Shown: positions 42,488-52,628 of the stretch, in pieces
How positions within the stretch are numbered: the stretch's first letter is position 1
Layout of the letters: each line of letters begins with the position of its first letter
NCBI RefSeq assembly: GCF_024198175.1
Contig: NZ_JAJVKV010000019.1
Span: forward strand, 1-64,000
Origin: Pyxidicoccus xibeiensis
GTDB taxonomy: Bacteria > Myxococcota > Myxococcia > Myxococcales > Myxococcaceae
Reading direction: 5' to 3'
Length of the DNA: 64,000 nucleotides
Notes under the pieces: generated by a model
Database searches by the model: none
Told to the model about the DNA's origin: nothing
What the model saw: only the letters and a program-made list of their open reading frames with translations
Translations under genes and position numbers: made by a program

Positions 42488-44098
42488 TCAGTCTTCGCCG
42501 TACAGCTCGGCGCCGTAGACGGCGAACAGGCCCTGCTCGAAGCCGCCCAACGAGGTGCCGTTGTCGTTTCCCGGGGAGAGCTCCATCCCGAGCAGGTCCA
42601 GGATGGCGTTGCGCACCGCTTCGGTGCCCTGGGACATGGCCTGGCCAATCGACGCGCGCTCGGCCTCCGACACCACGGCCGCCAGCAGCGTGCCCGTGGC
42701 GGGGTCCGTCCGGAAGGACACGACGAGGTTGGCGAGGTCCAGCAGGGCCGCGTTGGGCCCCAGCAGGTCCGCTGGCGTGAGCGAGTCCACCGCACGCAGC
42801 ACCGCGCCCGCGAAGTAGCCCGCCAGGAAGGCGTTGTCGTATCGCCCGTCGGCTCCCGCGGCGTGGAGGTCGCGCCCGCGCATCTGCTCGGCGAGCACGC
42901 CAAGGGTGCCACCTCCATCGAGCATCTGCTCGCGTGCATAGGTGGTGAGCGCCGAGCCGGTGGGGTCGAGGCCGTTGGCGCCGCTCAGGTGGCTGATGAC
43001 CGAGCCCAGGTCATCGGAGAGGAGGCCCGTCATCATGCCCGTCATCTGGTCGGCGACGGCCTCCATGTCCTGGACGGGCGTCTGCCCCCGCACCATCTCG
43101 CGGACGACGTACCCCATGCCATCGAACATCGCGGCGCGTGCCTCGTGGTCCTCGGTGCCGGCCACCGCGCCGACGATGCGCTGCAGCCGGTCCATCTGGG
43201 TGTACTGGAGCTGCCCGCCAAATGGGCCCATCGGGTTGAAGCCCACGCCAGCCGCCTTGAGGAGCCCGTCCTGCAGGTTCTGCTCGGAGAGCATCCGCAC
43301 CCCGATGGCCAGGCGGCCGGGGTCCGACGTGAGCGAGTCCAGCGCCGCGGCGATGACCTGGCCCGAGGCTGCCCGCTCGCCCTCGGAGAACGAGGTCTGC
43401 CCCACCGACATCAGGAAGCCGAGCCGGTCGTGGACGTCACCGCGCTGGATGAAGGCCTCTCCGAACTCGACCATCTGCTCCGGCCTGTCGAGCGTGGTGA
43501 AGAAGCGGGCTGCCTGCGACGCTGCGAGGTTGTCGGCCAGGAAGGTGAACAGCCCGCTCCGCTCTTCCGTATTCAGCCCCCGGAACGGCCCTCCCCCCAG
43601 GAGCCCGGGGTCGTTGAGGTCGGAGACCCACTGCTCGAGCTCGGCGTCCGAGAGGTTGGCGACGACCTGGCTGACCTGGTCCGCGGGCACCCGGCGCAGG
43701 ACGGCCTCGATGGCCATGAGGTCGTCGTGGGAGACATCGTCGATGAGGTTCGACGACAGGAGCCGCTGCACCTCCGCCGTGGCCTGCTCCGGCGTCAGGG
43801 GGCCGCTGGCCGGAAGGTCCCTGGACTGGCGCACCTCCCCTCCCCCGAAGGCCATGGGCAGCGCCAGGGTCGCCGGACTGGCGGTATCCCCGGTCAGGTT
43901 CAGCCGGCCCTGGGTGCGTGGCGCCTCGAAGCCGTCCTTCACGAGCGTGTTGCCCCTCGGAGTCGACGCGGGCTTCTGGAGCGCCGCCTGCTTCGCGGCC
44001 TCGCGCTTCGCGGCCTCCGCCGCCTGGCGAGCCGCGGCCTCGGCTGCGAGCCGCGCGGCGAGCTGGCTGTTCCCCGACTGAATCTTGCTGTCCCCCAT
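42488..44098 (-). CDS. unrecognised 536-aa helical protein
   Basis: Start ATG at 44098 (MGDSKIQSGNSQLAARL) is set by GGGGAGG seven bases upstream; an earlier in-frame Met lacks a site. No signal peptide or membrane segment is visible. Residues about 10-45 are an Ala/Glu/Arg-rich helix. The remainder is predicted helical with recurrent leucine-rich stretches (VVANLSDAELEQWVSDLNDPG, LFTFLADNLAASQAARFFTTLD, GQVIAAALDSLTSDPG) and a Gly/Met-rich middle (AAMFDGMGYVVREMV). I recognise no family. Abundant small-residue helices and lack of a signal suggest a cytosolic or specially secreted protein, such as an effector, but nothing proves it. It is divergent from the glycine-rich lipoprotein. Confidence 0.75.
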   Translation of the reverse strand: MGDSKIQSGNSQLAARLAAEAAARQAAEAAKREAAKQAALQKPASTPRGNTLVKDGFEAPRTQGRLNLTGDTASPATLALPMAFGGGEVRQSRDLPASGPLTPEQATAEVQRLLSSNLIDDVSHDDLMAIEAVLRRVPADQVSQVVANLSDAELEQWVSDLNDPGLLGGGPFRGLNTEERSGLFTFLADNLAASQAARFFTTLDRPEQMVEFGEAFIQRGDVHDRLGFLMSVGQTSFSEGERAASGQVIAAALDSLTSDPGRLAIGVRMLSEQNLQDGLLKAAGVGFNPMGPFGGQLQYTQMDRLQRIVGAVAGTEDHEARAAMFDGMGYVVREMVRGQTPVQDMEAVADQMTGMMTGLLSDDLGSVISHLSGANGLDPTGSALTTYAREQMLDGGGTLGVLAEQMRGRDLHAAGADGRYDNAFLAGYFAGAVLRAVDSLTPADLLGPNAALLDLANLVVSFRTDPATGTLLAAVVSEAERASIGQAMSQGTEAVRNAILDLLGMELSPGNDNGTSLGGFEQGLFAVYGAELYGED

Positions 44099-44177
44099 GA
44101 CACTGCCTCCCCAGGCGTGTGCACCTGCGACGTGTGCCTGGATTATCGAGAGGCCCCGGGACAGGGAGGAATTAAGC

Positions 44178-44190
44178 CGGATTAAATCCG
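44178..44190. promoter_or_regulatory. short dyad in divergent promoter region
   Basis: CGGATT-A-AATCCG (44178-44190) is a perfect 6-bp-arm dyad with a one-base centre, in an AT-richer patch 80 bases upstream of the unrecognised helical protein gene and 124 bases upstream of the glycine-rich lipoprotein gene. A possible operator. Confidence 0.35.
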
Positions 44191-44249
44191 CCAATCGCGT
44201 TACGGGAGGCCTCTGGACTAGAGAAGCCGCTAAACGGTAAATAAGAGCA

Positions 44250-44274
44250 AATCGAGAATTTCAACCTCTCGATT
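44250..44274. promoter_or_regulatory. 8-bp-arm inverted repeat upstream of glycine-rich lipoprotein
   Basis: AATCGAGA (44250-44257) and TCTCGATT (44267-44274) are perfect inverted repeats with a 9-base AT-rich spacer, ending 39 bases before the ATG. It could be an operator or a 5'-untranslated hairpin. The sequence is much AT-richer than its surroundings. Confidence 0.45.
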
Positions 44275-44313
44275 CAGGCCTGCTTCCGCCTGCTGCGTGC
44301 CCAGGAGAAGTCC

Positions 44314-46224
44314 ATGCCCAGAACTCGTGTCCTACCGATTCTTTCCACGCTGCTGCTACTCATTGCCGGGTGCGGCACCGAACCCTCGACGCCCCCGAAT
44401 ACCGTGGACGTGGTGGGCCAGGAGTCCTCCTCTGTCGCCCCGACCTCGTATACGCCCCCCACCGCGACGTGGAGCACCGGTGGCCAGGTGGCCTCGTACG
44501 TGGTGCCGGCGGGGAGCAACAAGGCCGAGTTCCAACTCTGGGGCGGTGGAGGTGGTGGAGGTGCGCCGGGAGCCGGAGGTGGCGGAGCCTGGGTCCAGGC
44601 CTCCTTCCCCGTCGTTGCCGGTGACACCCTCGAGGTGCGTGTCGCCAGTGGCGGCGCTGCTCGGGGAGGTGGCGGCGGCGCCTCCTACGTCCTGCGCAAC
44701 GGGCAGGTCATGCTCATCGCCGCGGGCGGTGGTGGGGGCGGTGTCGATGGCTGCGGTGGCTGCTCGATGGACCCCGCGGCGCTGACGGGCGCGGGAGGCG
44801 GCGGGGGGCCCGCGGGCGGGAGCGGGCAGAGTGGCCGCTCCAATGAGTACCTGCAGACCAACTCGGGGGCAGGCACAGGGGGAACCCAGTCGGCAGGCGG
44901 AGCCGCGGGCATCAGCAACGACCAGAACCCCTATGGCTACGACGAGTGCACCAGCCATGGCTTCGCGGGCGCTGCCAACCAGGGCGGTGCGGCGCGTGTC
45001 TGCACGGGTGGCACCTACACTCCCTCCAACTTCCAGCTGGGGGGCCAGGGCATTGGCAATGGCTCCGGTGGTGGTGGTGGCGCCGGCCGGTATGGCGGCG
45101 GCAGCGGCGCCCATAAGTGGACCTATACCGGCGGTGGTGGCGGTGGTGGCTCTTCGTGGGTTCATCCCAACGCCACGCTGATTGCCACGACGGGCGGCGA
45201 AGCACGGCAGCCGGGTGGCACCCAGTCCCCGGACTACGCCAGCTCGGCGGGCCTGGGCGGCGCACCACAAACCAGCTCCTTCGGCACTCCCCCCCAGCCT
45301 GGCGCTTCGGGGCTCATCACCCTCCGGGTGACGGGGTCGGGCACCGCGCCCACCGCGACGTGGAGCACTGGCGGCCAGGTGGCCTCGTACGTGGTGCCGG
45401 CGGGCAAGAGCCGGGCGGAGTTCCAGCTCTGGGGCGGTGGAGGTGGTGGAGGTGCACCGGGAGCTGGAGGCGGAGGCGCCTGGGTCCAGGCCTCCTTCCC
45501 CGTCGTTGCCGGTGACACCCTCGAGGTGCGCGTCGCCAGCGGTGGCGCTGCTCGGGGAGGTGGCGGCGGCGCCTCCTACGTCCTGCGCAACGGGCAGGTC
45601 ATGCTCATCGCCGCGGGTGGCGGCGGGGGCGGGGTCGACGGCTGCAGCGGCTGCTCGCTGGAGCAGGACGCCCTGGCCGGAGCCGCTGGCGCCGGTGGCC
45701 CCGCGGGTGGCAACGGCCAGGGGGGCCGTCCCAACAACTACCTGCAGACCAACTCCGGCGCGGGCGGAGGCGCCACCCAGTCGGCCGGCGGAGCCGCGGG
45801 AATCAGCAATGACCAGAACCCCTACGGCTATGACGAGTGCACCAGCCACGGCTTCGCGGGCACGGCCAACCAGGGCGGTGCGGCGCGCTCCTGCCCGAGC
45901 AGCAGCGCCACTGCCGCCAGCTTCCAGTTGGGGGGCCAGGGCATTGGCAATGGCTCCGGTGGTGGCGGCGGCGCCGGCTGGTACGGCGGTGGCGGCGGCG
46001 CCCTCAAGTGGACGTACACCGGAGGTGGCGGTGGCGGCGGCTCTTCGTGGACGCATTCCACCGTCACGCTGATTGCCACCTCGGGCGGCGACGCACGGCA
46101 GCCCGGCGGCACCACCTCTCCCGACTACACCGCCTCCGTCGGCCTGGGTGGCGCTCCCCAGACGGGGCCTTTCGGCCCTCAGCCCCAGCCCGGCGCTTCA
46201 GGCCTCATCACCCTCAGGCTCTAA
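44314..46224 (+). CDS. glycine-rich lipoprotein of two near-identical repeats
   Basis: A 636-aa lipoprotein (lipobox IAGC, Cys20). After a short linker come two tandem 297-residue units starting at about residue 50 and 347. Each opens with TATWSTGGQVASYVVPAG, then FQLWGGGGGGGAPGAGGG, and AWVQASFPVVAGDTLEVRVASGG, followed by more Gly runs. Each has cysteines near CGGCS/CSGCS and YGYDECTSHGF, and ends with GASGLITLRV or GASGLITLRL. The opening 'W.G.GGGG' and 'V..GDTL.V.V..GG' pattern is that of the Gly_rich domain seen in ALK/LTK-type and bacterial surface proteins. Probably displayed at the cell surface. The function is unknown. Confidence 0.87.
   Translation: MPRTRVLPILSTLLLLIAGCGTEPSTPPNTVDVVGQESSSVAPTSYTPPTATWSTGGQVASYVVPAGSNKAEFQLWGGGGGGGAPGAGGGGAWVQASFPVVAGDTLEVRVASGGAARGGGGGASYVLRNGQVMLIAAGGGGGGVDGCGGCSMDPAALTGAGGGGGPAGGSGQSGRSNEYLQTNSGAGTGGTQSAGGAAGISNDQNPYGYDECTSHGFAGAANQGGAARVCTGGTYTPSNFQLGGQGIGNGSGGGGGAGRYGGGSGAHKWTYTGGGGGGGSSWVHPNATLIATTGGEARQPGGTQSPDYASSAGLGGAPQTSSFGTPPQPGASGLITLRVTGSGTAPTATWSTGGQVASYVVPAGKSRAEFQLWGGGGGGGAPGAGGGGAWVQASFPVVAGDTLEVRVASGGAARGGGGGASYVLRNGQVMLIAAGGGGGGVDGCSGCSLEQDALAGAAGAGGPAGGNGQGGRPNNYLQTNSGAGGGATQSAGGAAGISNDQNPYGYDECTSHGFAGTANQGGAARSCPSSSATAASFQLGGQGIGNGSGGGGGAGWYGGGGGALKWTYTGGGGGGGSSWTHSTVTLIATSGGDARQPGGTTSPDYTASVGLGGAPQTGPFGPQPQPGASGLITLRL
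44461..46224 (+). repeat. in-frame tandem duplication of 891 bases
   Basis: Two copies, 44461-45351 and 45352-46224 (the second ends at the stop codon). They are nearly identical at the start and end and differ mostly in the middle third. Long stretches such as GCCTGGGTCCAGGCCTCCTT (44588 and 45478) are exactly shared. This points to recent duplication or gene conversion. Confidence 0.85.
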
Positions 46225-46253
46225 GCCAGCCTGATGCTGCTGGAGTCATCACG

Positions 46254-46286
46254 GGCGGACCGCGTGCCAGCAGGGCGCGGTCCGCC
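46254..46286. terminator. bidirectional terminator between converging genes
   Basis: GGCGGACCGCG (46254-46264) and CGCGGTCCGCC (46276-46286) form a perfect 11-bp stem with an 11-base loop, followed by TTCGCG. A second palindrome, CCTTCGCGAAGG, overlaps at 46285-46296. Confidence 0.65.
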
Positions 46287-46415
46287 TTCGCGAAGGTGGG
46301 GGCTGGACCGCTTGAACAACGGGCACACGGAAGCGGAGGTGAGGGACTCGCCAGCGGCCTGATTGCGACCCGCCTGGTGTCTCGACAAGCCGGGGCGGGA
46401 CAGCATCACCCACCT

Positions 46416-47270
46416 TCACCGGGTCGGCGCGGTGCGCTCCCGCTCCACGTCCAGGACGTTCTGCCAGAGCGCGAAGGGAGAGCTGCCCGCGTAGCCGCTC
46501 TCCTGGCCATCATTGCACTCGATGACAATCCAGCGGCCGGACACCTCCTGCGCCACGTCCACCACCAGGAAGGGCACGTCCAGCCGGCGCGCCACCTCGC
46601 GCCCCAGCCCGAGTGCCTCGCGCTGCTCGTGTGCCGTCATCGTGTACGGCGAGCCCTGCCACCAGTAGGGCCCCCACCCGACCAGCTCGCCCCGCCACCA
46701 GAAGGTGCGGAACTCGAACGAGCTGGGAATGCGGTCCGGCGCACCCTCCTCCACCCGGCGCAGCGGCCGCAGCTCCCGGCACACCACCCGCTGCCAGTGG
46801 AGGATGGAGTCCTTCGCGTACACGTCCATGGCGTGCCGGAACTGCTCCGGGCCCTCGATGATGGACAATGACTTCTGGTGCCGGCTCGTCTGCCGCTCCC
46901 CTTTCACGAACACGGGCCAGCCCAGCAGCCGTTCCACGGTCTCCGCGTCCGGCCGCTCGTCGAACCAGACACTGCGTGGCGTCAGGTCCGTGAGCTTCGG
47001 GTACCAGTGCGGCAGCTCCGTCGCCAGCAGGTGCTGCTCCGGCGAGTGCACCAGCCGCACGCCCTCCGCCTCCAGCTCGCGGTAGCGCTCGGAATAGTCG
47101 TTCCACGCGCCCGCCCGCGCGATGGCCTCTACCGGCCCTGGCAGCTGGTACGGCCGGCGGCACGCGAAGAACCGGTCGAAGGCGAAATCGTAGATGCCCT
47201 TCCCCGTGGGCGCGGTCAGCACCCACAGCCGGTCCTCCACGTGCAGCAGGTCTTCTCCCGGACGGAGCAT
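46416..47270 (-). CDS. ATP-grasp domain protein (DUF4343-like)
   Basis: A 284-aa soluble protein. The C-terminal half has ATP-grasp features: WPVFVKGERQTSRHQKS (nucleotide-binding Lys region, about 118-135), EFRTFWWRGELVGWGPYWW (about 200-218) and a metal-binding end FLVVDVAQEVSGRWIVIECNDGQESGY (about 241-267), where Asp/Glu/Asn fit the ATP-grasp acidic triad. The N-terminal half is less recognisable. Such stand-alone proteins ligate a carboxylate to an amine; RiPP grasp ligases belong to the same fold, but no peptide gene was recognised next to it. The substrate is unknown. Confidence 0.8.
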   Translation of the reverse strand: MLRPGEDLLHVEDRLWVLTAPTGKGIYDFAFDRFFACRRPYQLPGPVEAIARAGAWNDYSERYRELEAEGVRLVHSPEQHLLATELPHWYPKLTDLTPRSVWFDERPDAETVERLLGWPVFVKGERQTSRHQKSLSIIEGPEQFRHAMDVYAKDSILHWQRVVCRELRPLRRVEEGAPDRIPSSFEFRTFWWRGELVGWGPYWWQGSPYTMTAHEQREALGLGREVARRLDVPFLVVDVAQEVSGRWIVIECNDGQESGYAGSSPFALWQNVLDVERERTAPTR

Positions 47271-47342
47271 CCGGTGAGTCTACGCGGTTTCTTCAGGGGC
47301 CCAAGGCAGGGCCCTCTCGGACGCGGAAGACGTCTGCCCCGC

Positions 47343-47633
47343 CTACGAGCAGATGAAAGAGATGTCCGTATAGTAGGGCGTCACCTGGCCCGACTGCGTG
47401 ATGTACCCCGCGCAGTCGTAGTGCCAGGCCCCCACCCAGGTCGTCTTGGCCGCGTTGCTGTAATAGGTCCGGTGCTGGCCATACCGCACATCCCCACCGG
47501 GCTCCACCTGCTGCTGCTCCACCGTACTCACCGCGGCCGCGGGCTCCACTTCCTCTGACTCCTGTTCGACCGGTCCACCACAGGCGACGGCAAGCAGCGC
47601 GGACAGCCCAACGACCCAACGGGACAGCATCAT
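47343..47633 (-). CDS. small DUF6289-like lipoprotein
   Basis: A 96-aa lipoprotein; the ATG at 47633 follows AAGGAG by seven bases and a second ATG follows at once. The lipobox is AVAC. The mature part has a short Glu-rich linker and a C-terminal domain with YYSNAAKTTWVGAWHYDCAGY and VTPYYTDISFIC. This resembles the small secreted DUF6289 peptides in which YYSDA..T..VG and two late cysteines are conserved. It ends in CS after the second Cys. The role is unknown. It is divergent from the SitA-like gene with a 290-base gap. Confidence 0.75.
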   Translation of the reverse strand: MMLSRWVVGLSALLAVACGGPVEQESEEVEPAAAVSTVEQQQVEPGGDVRYGQHRTYYSNAAKTTWVGAWHYDCAGYITQSGQVTPYYTDISFICS

Positions 47634-47923
47634 GAGGTGCTCCTTGTGAGGAGTATCGATGTTGCAGATGCAATGATAACAAGACCTGGCGGCTGGCGGC
47701 CACCGGGCCTCCCCCACCAGCGTCAGGTGCCTCCGGCCCTGAGTGCAGTGAAGCCCCTCAGCGTGAGTCGGCATCCTGGCGCCACGAGCGACCGGCGTCC
47801 GCGCTCCGGAACACCTGGAGGGAACCGTGTGAAGCCTCCTTCCGTGTGTCGGGCGCCCCGCGCGCCAGGGCCCACCATTCGGGACGGTAGTGACGCGGAC
47901 GGACGGTACCATCCAGGGCACCC

Positions 47924-49137
<1,214 letters not shown>

Positions 49138-49141
49138 GCGC

Positions 49142-50113
49142 CTACGCCGCCTGCCGTCCCGGCTCTGGGTGAACCGGCTCCGCCGGAGGTGGCCGCACGT
49201 GCGCCCCCTGCGTCAGCCGCACGCCCAGCAGCACCAGCACGCCGCCCACGGCAATGGCCCAGTGCAGCGACTCGTCCAGCAGCGCCCACGCAGCCACCGC
49301 GGTCGCCGCCGGCTGGAGGTTGGAGAAGATGGCCACCTTCGACGCCGGCACCTTCGACAGCGCGTAGTACCAGATGAGGTAGGCCACCACCGACGTCAGC
49401 AGCCCCAGGTACACGATGGAGCCCTTCGCCACGGTGCTCGCCGCCAGCACCGCGTCGGGCTTCGCCACGAACGGCGCCAGCGGCAGCATCAGCAGCGTGG
49501 ACGCCACCATGCTCCACGCCGTCGCTCGCACCGGCCCATGAATGGACACGAACGGCTTGCCCTCCGTCGTGTACACCACCCACGCCGCCACCGCGCCCAG
49601 GATGAGCAGGTCCCCCACCAGCGAGCCGCTCGCCTCCGCCAGCCCGCGCCCCAAGAGCAGCACCACCACGCCCGCGAACGCCGTGCCGATGCCCGCCATC
49701 GCCCGCACCGAGGCCCGCTCGTGCCCTCGCGCCAGGCTCAGCAGGTACACGCCCAGCGGCGTCAGCGCATACAGCAGCGCCGCGTGCGCCGCCGTGGACT
49801 GCGACAGGCCATAGAAGAAGAACCCCTGGTTCACCGGCCCCGCCAGCAGCCCCAGGAACAGCACCCGCTTCCACTCGTTGCGCGGCGGCAGCGTGGGCCC
49901 CGGCGTCAGCCACAGCAGCACCACGAACACCGAGCCGCTCAGCAGGAAGCGCCACATGACCACCGTGAGCGGCGGCAGCTCCGTCATGGCCCGCTTGCCC
50001 GCGAGGTACGTGCCGGCACTGATGAGGACCTGCACGCACATCAACGCGTACACGGTGCCCAGCGAAGAGGCGGCTGTCGAAGAAGTCAGGGGTCGAGCTG
50101 GCGAAGCGCCCAT
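49142..50113 (-). CDS. DMT-superfamily EamA permease
   Basis: A 323-aa membrane protein with two EamA repeats and about ten hydrophobic helices. Diagnostic segments are VLISAGTYLAGKRAMTELPPLTVVMWRFLLSG and the second-repeat TSVVAYLIWYYALSKVPASKVAIFSNLQPAATAVAAWALLDE (positions about 255-300). It is unrelated in detail to the permease at 1997. The start at 50113 overlaps the 3' end of queG by 28 bases. The cargo is unknown. Confidence 0.92.
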   Translation of the reverse strand: MGASPARPLTSSTAASSLGTVYALMCVQVLISAGTYLAGKRAMTELPPLTVVMWRFLLSGSVFVVLLWLTPGPTLPPRNEWKRVLFLGLLAGPVNQGFFFYGLSQSTAAHAALLYALTPLGVYLLSLARGHERASVRAMAGIGTAFAGVVVLLLGRGLAEASGSLVGDLLILGAVAAWVVYTTEGKPFVSIHGPVRATAWSMVASTLLMLPLAPFVAKPDAVLAASTVAKGSIVYLGLLTSVVAYLIWYYALSKVPASKVAIFSNLQPAATAVAAWALLDESLHWAIAVGGVLVLLGVRLTQGAHVRPPPAEPVHPEPGRQAA

Positions 50114-51105
50114 TGCGCCGCAGTACGTACCAATTCACTCGAATCGCCGCAGAGCTTTTCGAGCAGGTACCGCGCGTCCGCCTGCTTCGCGACGCCCAGC
50201 GCATACACCGCGTTGCGCCGCAGCCCGTCGTACCGTGCGCGTGCCAGCGCTGTACCGGAGACCAGCGATTCGTACTGTGCTGGTGTCAGCCCCGCGAGCT
50301 CCAGCGTGCCCAGCTCCGCCACGGCTCGCGGCGCGAAGCGCGGATTTTCCGCGAACACCGGCTTCCGGTTGAGCGGGCACACCTGCTGGCAGATGTCGCA
50401 GCCGAAGATGAGGTTGTCGAACTTGAACCGGAACGCCTCGGGCACCTCGCGGTCGCGGTTCTCAATCGTCTGGTAGGAGAGGCACGCCCCCGCGTTCACC
50501 TGGCCGTTGCCCACCAGCGCGCCCGTGGGACACGCCATCAGGCAGCGCCGGCACGGGCCGCACCGGTCCGCCGCCGGCCCCTGCCAGTACGCGTCCACCT
50601 CCGCGTCCAGGATGAGCGTGGCCAGCAGCACCCACGAGCCGAAGGGCTCGGTGATGAAGCACCCGTTCTTCCCCACGTAGCCCAGCCCCGCGCGCGCCGC
50701 CCAGACCTTCTCCATCAGCGGGCCGCTGTCCACGCTGCCGTAGGTGCCCAGGCCGGGGTGGCGCGCGGTGAGCGTCTTGCGGAACGCCTTCATCCGGTCC
50801 CGCAGCGTGGAGTGGTAGTCGCGGCCGCGCGCGTAGCGGGCAATGGGCGAGCCCTGCGTCTGCTCATCGTCCCGCCAGTAGTTGTTCACGAAGGAGATGA
50901 CCGTCTTCGCGCCAGGGAGCAGCGTCGCCACGTCCAGGCGCTCGGCGGCCCGCTCTCCCATCCAGTCCATGTCCGCCGCGTAGCCGGCCTCCAGCCACTC
51001 CATGAGGAAGGCGGGGGGGATGGGCTCCGCGCGCGAGAAGCCCACCAGGTCGAAGCCGACCGTACGGGCAAGCTCGCGGAGCTCGGAGGTGGGGAGCATG
51101 TTCAT
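50086..51105 (-). CDS. queG: epoxyqueuosine reductase
   Basis: A 339-aa QueG, the cobalamin/Fe-S enzyme that completes queuosine in tRNA anticodons. Two ferredoxin-type cluster motifs are present: CGPCRRCLMACPTGAL (about 178-193) and CDICQQVCPLN (about 227-237). Cobalamin-binding features DSGPLMEKVWAARAGLGYVGKN and a C-terminal HEAT-like helix pair are present too. The cobalamin adenosyltransferase gene lies 16 bases away at its start side on the same strand and makes or salvages the cofactor type, which is a plausible functional pairing. Confidence 0.95.
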   Translation of the reverse strand: MNMLPTSELRELARTVGFDLVGFSRAEPIPPAFLMEWLEAGYAADMDWMGERAAERLDVATLLPGAKTVISFVNNYWRDDEQTQGSPIARYARGRDYHSTLRDRMKAFRKTLTARHPGLGTYGSVDSGPLMEKVWAARAGLGYVGKNGCFITEPFGSWVLLATLILDAEVDAYWQGPAADRCGPCRRCLMACPTGALVGNGQVNAGACLSYQTIENRDREVPEAFRFKFDNLIFGCDICQQVCPLNRKPVFAENPRFAPRAVAELGTLELAGLTPAQYESLVSGTALARARYDGLRRNAVYALGVAKQADARYLLEKLCGDSSELVRTAAQWALRQLDP

Positions 51106-51121
51106 GCGTCGTCGCCTGCGG

Positions 51122-51682
51122 CTACTTCGTGGGCTTCTCCGGAATCCACTTCACGTCCTGCACGCCCGCCCGGTGGTTGGCCAGCCGCGCCATGACGAAG
51201 AGCAAGTCGGAGAGCCGATTCAGGTAGACCACCACGGCCTGCGGAATCTTCCCCTCGCGCAGCAGCGGCACGGTGCGCCGCTCCGCGCGCCGGCACACGG
51301 TGCGCGCCAGGTGCAGCGCGGCGGCGGCCTGCGTGCCTCCCGGCAGGACGAAGTGGGTCATCTTCGGCAGCTCCTCCTCGAAGCGGTCGATGGCGTGCTC
51401 CATGTCCTCCGCCCACTCCGCCTTCAGCTCGGGAATGTACGAGGACGCCTTCGTCCCCGTGGGCGTGGCCAGCACCGCGCCCAGCGTGAAGAGCTGGTCC
51501 TGCAGGCGCAGCAGCAGCGCGTCCATGTCCGTGGGCATGGGAAAGCCGCGCGCGAGGCCAATCGTCGCGTTCAGCTCGTCCACCTCGCCGTACGCGTCCA
51601 CGCGCGCATCGTCCTTCGCGACGCGTCCACCGCCGAACAGACCGGTCTCCCCGGCGTCCCCGCTCTTCGTGTAGATCTTCAT
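51122..51682 (-). CDS. cob(I)alamin adenosyltransferase, PduO type
   Basis: A 186-aa ATP:cobalamin adenosyltransferase. Start at 51682 ([18 protein letters not shown]) is family-typical. Motifs are [14 protein letters not shown] (ATP loop), [15 protein letters not shown] (about 29-43), and [25 protein letters not shown] (about 112-136), with the Arg residues of the active site. It makes adenosylcobalamin. It lies 16 bases upstream of queG and is divergent from thyA. Confidence 0.95.
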   Translation of the reverse strand: MKIYTKSGDAGETGLFGGGRVAKDDARVDAYGEVDELNATIGLARGFPMPTDMDALLLRLQDQLFTLGAVLATPTGTKASSYIPELKAEWAEDMEHAIDRFEEELPKMTHFVLPGGTQAAAALHLARTVCRRAERRTVPLLREGKIPQAVVVYLNRLSDLLFVMARLANHRAGVQDVKWIPEKPTK

Positions 51683-51833
51683 GGCCCCGGCTTCTAACGG
51701 TGCGAAGCGAGTGGAGTCCACGGGAAGGAGCACGCGGGGCTACATGGCTGTGCGGCGCTGTACGCGGGGCGTCCTGACGACAGTCGCACAGTCCGCACTT
51801 GGCAACGCGTGGAAGGCGATCGTACATGGCTCC

Positions 51834-52628
51834 ATGCAGCCCTATCTGTCACTGCTCGAGCACGTCCTCGCCCACGGGACGAAGAAGGGCGACCGTACCG
51901 GCACGGGCACGCTCAGCGTCTTCGGCCATCAGCTGCGGTTCGACCTCACGCAGGGCTTTCCGCTCGTCACCACGAAGAAGCTCCACGTGAAGTCCATCCT
52001 CCACGAGCTGCTGTGGATGCTCGCGGGCGACACCAGCGTGCGCACCCTCCAGGCCCAGGGCGTCACCATCTGGGACGAGTGGGCCAACGCCGACGGCAGC
52101 CTGGGCCCCGTCTATGGCCACCAGTGGCGCTCGTGGACGGCGCCGAACGGCGAGCACATCGACCAGATGAAGGTGCTGGTGGAGGGGCTGAAGAAGAACC
52201 CCGACTCGCGCCGGCACATCGTCAGCGCGTGGAACGTGGCGGACCTGCCCGGCATGAAGCTGCCGCCCTGCCACGTGCTCTTCCAGTTCTACGTGGCCGA
52301 CGGGCGCCTGTCCTGCCAGCTCTACCAGCGCAGCGCGGACCTCTTCCTGGGCCTGCCGTTCAACATCGCGTCGTACTCGCTGCTGACGATGATGGTGGCG
52401 CAGGTGACGGGCCTGAAGGCCCACGAGTTCATCCACACCATCGGCGATGCGCACCTGTACCTCAACCACGTGGAGCAGGCGAAGCAGCAGCTCGCGCGCG
52501 AGCCCCGGCCCCTGCCGCGCATGCGCATCAACCCGGAGGTGAAGGACCTCTTCACCTTCAAGTACGAGGACTTCACGCTCGAGGGCTACGAGCCGCACCC
52601 CGCCATCAAGGCGCCCGTGGCCGTATGA
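51834..52628 (+). CDS. thyA: thymidylate synthase
   Basis: A 264-aa ThyA, the length of the E. coli enzyme. ATG at 51834 ([23 protein letters not shown]). Active-site Cys is in [12 protein letters not shown] (about Cys146), with [16 protein letters not shown] (dUMP/folate binding) and [13 protein letters not shown]. It methylates dUMP using methylene-tetrahydrofolate. Its stop overlaps folA (ATGA), coupling production of the enzyme that regenerates tetrahydrofolate. Confidence 0.98.
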   Translation: MQPYLSLLEHVLAHGTKKGDRTGTGTLSVFGHQLRFDLTQGFPLVTTKKLHVKSILHELLWMLAGDTSVRTLQAQGVTIWDEWANADGSLGPVYGHQWRSWTAPNGEHIDQMKVLVEGLKKNPDSRRHIVSAWNVADLPGMKLPPCHVLFQFYVADGRLSCQLYQRSADLFLGLPFNIASYSLLTMMVAQVTGLKAHEFIHTIGDAHLYLNHVEQAKQQLAREPRPLPRMRINPEVKDLFTFKYEDFTLEGYEPHPAIKAPVAV

